NCBI GenBank assembly: GCA_002163245.1
Contig: MAAL01000169.1
Span: forward strand, 1-64,000
DNA from: Gammaproteobacteria bacterium 42_54_T18
Lineage (GTDB): Bacteria; Pseudomonadota; Gammaproteobacteria; Pseudomonadales; Ketobacteraceae
Length of the DNA: 64,000 nt
Direction of reading: 5' to 3'
The notes below the pieces were generated by a model. That model was not told where the DNA came from. It searched no databases and saw only the letters and a program-made list of their open reading frames with translations. Positions 62,840 through 64,000 of the stretch are shown in pieces. The position numbers and the translations under genes were made by a program. The number at the start of each line of letters is the position of its first letter. Position 1 is the first letter of the stretch.

Positions 62840-63610
62840 ATGAGTATAAATGAGCGAATTCAAGCCGAGCTTGATCGTCTTGATCGTCTTGAACGTGAAA
62901 AGGATATAAAGATACTTCTGGCTGTTGAGTCGGGGAGTCGTGCCTGGGGTTTTCCGTCACCTGATAGTGATTATGATGTGCGCTTTCTATATGTGCATAC
63001 CACAGACTGGTATTTGAGTGTGAGTGAGCGTCGTGATGTCGTAGAGATGCCGATTGATGATGTGCTTGATATTAGTGGCTGGGATATACGGAAAGCGTTT
63101 CGGTTGTTGTTAAAGTCAAACGGGACACTTTACGAATGGTTATCTTCTCCCTTGGTATATCGTGTTAATGAACGGAGTATTGCCCCTATAAAAACACTAG
63201 CCCCCAAGGTACTCTGTGTTGAGGCTATGTTCTATCATTATTACGCAATGTCTAAAGGAAAGATGCATGAGGCATCCAACTCTGATAACGCGAAGCTAAA
63301 AACTTATCTTTATGCGCTGAGACCGTTGCTGTGTTGCCGCTGGTTATTGGATGATAGAGAAGCGCCACCAATGGAGTTTAATATTCTAAAAGAACGTTAT
63401 TTGCCATCGGGAAGTAAAATGGGGTATTTGGTGGACAAGCTTCTAGAAGAGAAGGCTGTTTCGGTTGAAGCTGAAAGGCGTGATCGTATGCCGATGCTTG
63501 ATCTGTATTTACAAGCCGAGTTAGCAAAGCTTGATGGGGTGATGGGTAAGTATAATCTGGAACCAAATCTTGAATTGGCTGATTCGGCTTTTAGGAAAAC
63601 TCTAGAATAA
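62840..63610 (+). CDS. RlaP-type nucleotidyltransferase, second copy
   Basis: The 256-residue protein carries LLAVESGSRAWGFPSPDSDY with DVRFLYVH (GS and DxD catalytic motif), WDIRKAFRLLLKSNGTLYEW, a helical cap (LKTYLYALRPLLCCRWLLDD) and PSGSKMGYLVDKLLEEK. It belongs to the same PF10127 family as the previous gene. AGG before ATG 62840 fits the start better than the ATG at 62810, which overlaps the upstream stop. It ends the run. Substrate RNA is unknown; the two copies may act as a heteromeric or two-step end-healing pair. Confidence 0.87.
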   Translation: MSINERIQAELDRLDRLEREKDIKILLAVESGSRAWGFPSPDSDYDVRFLYVHTTDWYLSVSERRDVVEMPIDDVLDISGWDIRKAFRLLLKSNGTLYEWLSSPLVYRVNERSIAPIKTLAPKVLCVEAMFYHYYAMSKGKMHEASNSDNAKLKTYLYALRPLLCCRWLLDDREAPPMEFNILKERYLPSGSKMGYLVDKLLEEKAVSVEAERRDRMPMLDLYLQAELAKLDGVMGKYNLEPNLELADSAFRKTLE

Positions 63611-64000
63611 AAAGAGCCCCTAGCGGCTGCAATTCAATAGATAGAGCACAAAACATACCTGCCTTCTAGGCAAATTTTCATTCTCGTAATGAGATACCCT
63701 ACAGATAAAGCCCAATAAATTGGTTGATATCCGTCCATTTTGTAATGATTATGAGTGACCGCTTTATCGTACTGAAGTGTTCTTTCTGGATTCCGGGAGC
63801 GTCTGCAATGTGAAAGAACTTGCCCTTGGCGCTGATTGCCAAAATGGCAGCAATATAAACACTGCCGACATTGAGGGCTGGCAGCATTCGTTTATTCGAC
63901 CATTTTCTTAGTCACGGCTCTAGGGTAATGGGCGGTGTCAATTTTATTTCTATCAACGACCACTCTGTAGGATTAGATGACGTTAAATCAAATGGTTTGT
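63611..64000. other. Right-hand non-coding flank of the RlaP run
   Basis: The 390 bases to the window end contain no convincing gene. They hold repeat copy C, its flanking words (TTATGAGTGACCGCTTT near 63749, GACCATTTTCTTAGTCA near 63899) and a weak AGCC/GGCT hairpin just after the last stop codon. The sequence runs off the window, so anything further right is unseen. Confidence 0.5.
63819..63860 (+). repeat. Dispersed 42-bp repeat, copy C
   Basis: CTTGCCCTTGGCGCTG... ending GGCAGCAATATAAAC. It contains an internal TGCCAAAATGGCA hairpin and matches copies A and B at 34 of 42 positions each. Copies A and C are in the same orientation and bracket the 59.3-63.6 kb segment. Confidence 0.75.

Noticed and set aside
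59083-63860. Integron attC sites
   Set aside because: The repeats lack the paired RYYYAAC/GTTRRRY core sites and no integrase gene is visible; a generic dispersed repeat fits better.
1-64000. CRISPR arrays, tRNA or rRNA genes
   Set aside because: No regularly spaced short repeats and no cloverleaf or rRNA signature sequences were found on reading both strands; a covariance-model scan would be decisive.

Overview
The window reads as a chromosomal segment of a marine-type gammaproteobacterium with moderate-to-low GC. This is inferred from gene content: a long-form purC, an nhaA/nhaR pair, bioA, AraC regulators with an arabinose-binding-like N-terminus, 7TMR-DISM signalling proteins, a CYP153-type alkane hydroxylase with its ferredoxin, and two Baeyer-Villiger-type monooxygenases. 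I cannot name the genus. The lifestyle suggested is an aerobe using alkanes, lipids or related hydrophobic compounds.

Layout. 1-6 kb: a gene cut by the window edge and probably frameshifted, an orphan AraC DNA-binding domain, a large lipoprotein with a predicted lipid-binding (BPI/TULIP-like) core and five Cys-rich repeats, and an HPF/RaiA-like ribosome factor. 6-21 kb: regulators, a DUF962/Mpo1 membrane protein, a GH105-like lipoprotein, an Imm50-like protein, two diguanylate cyclases and an unusually dense set of decaying genes (class C beta-lactamase-like hydrolase, isoquinoline oxidoreductase iorAB, one of the cyclases). 21-32 kb: oxidative metabolism, with a TetR-controlled BVMO-SDR-EamA set, an OYE, nitroreductase-TANGO2, then an AraC regulator divergent from ferredoxin-CYP153. 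31.5-46 kb: a tightly coupled DUF2269-DUF4166-saccharopine-dehydrogenase-like operon, bioA, a response regulator, a TonB receptor, crotonase and thioesterases, a PI-PLC-like lipoprotein, an alpha/beta hydrolase, a second BVMO and a hybrid histidine kinase. 47-56.4 kb: a TetR-MFP-RND efflux operon, nhaA/nhaR, and a TetR-OYE operon behind a 22-bp perfect palindrome. 57 kb: purC.

58.4-64 kb is an accessory region. It holds an IS21 istA remnant lying against a PhyH-dioxygenase tail, a glyoxalase-fold gene with a nonsense codon, and three copies of a 42-bp dispersed repeat. Two copies face each other on the left and one lies on the right of a four-gene run: a small basic protein, a HEAT-like alpha-solenoid protein and two RlaP-type nucleotidyltransferases. 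The RlaP family is associated with RNA repair, so this run is my best candidate for an under-described system. No RNA ligase (RtcB) gene is visible in the window.

At least eight loci are broken by nonsense codons, single-base frameshifts or internal deletions. Some may be assembly errors in homopolymers, but several carry two independent lesions and look like genuine decay.
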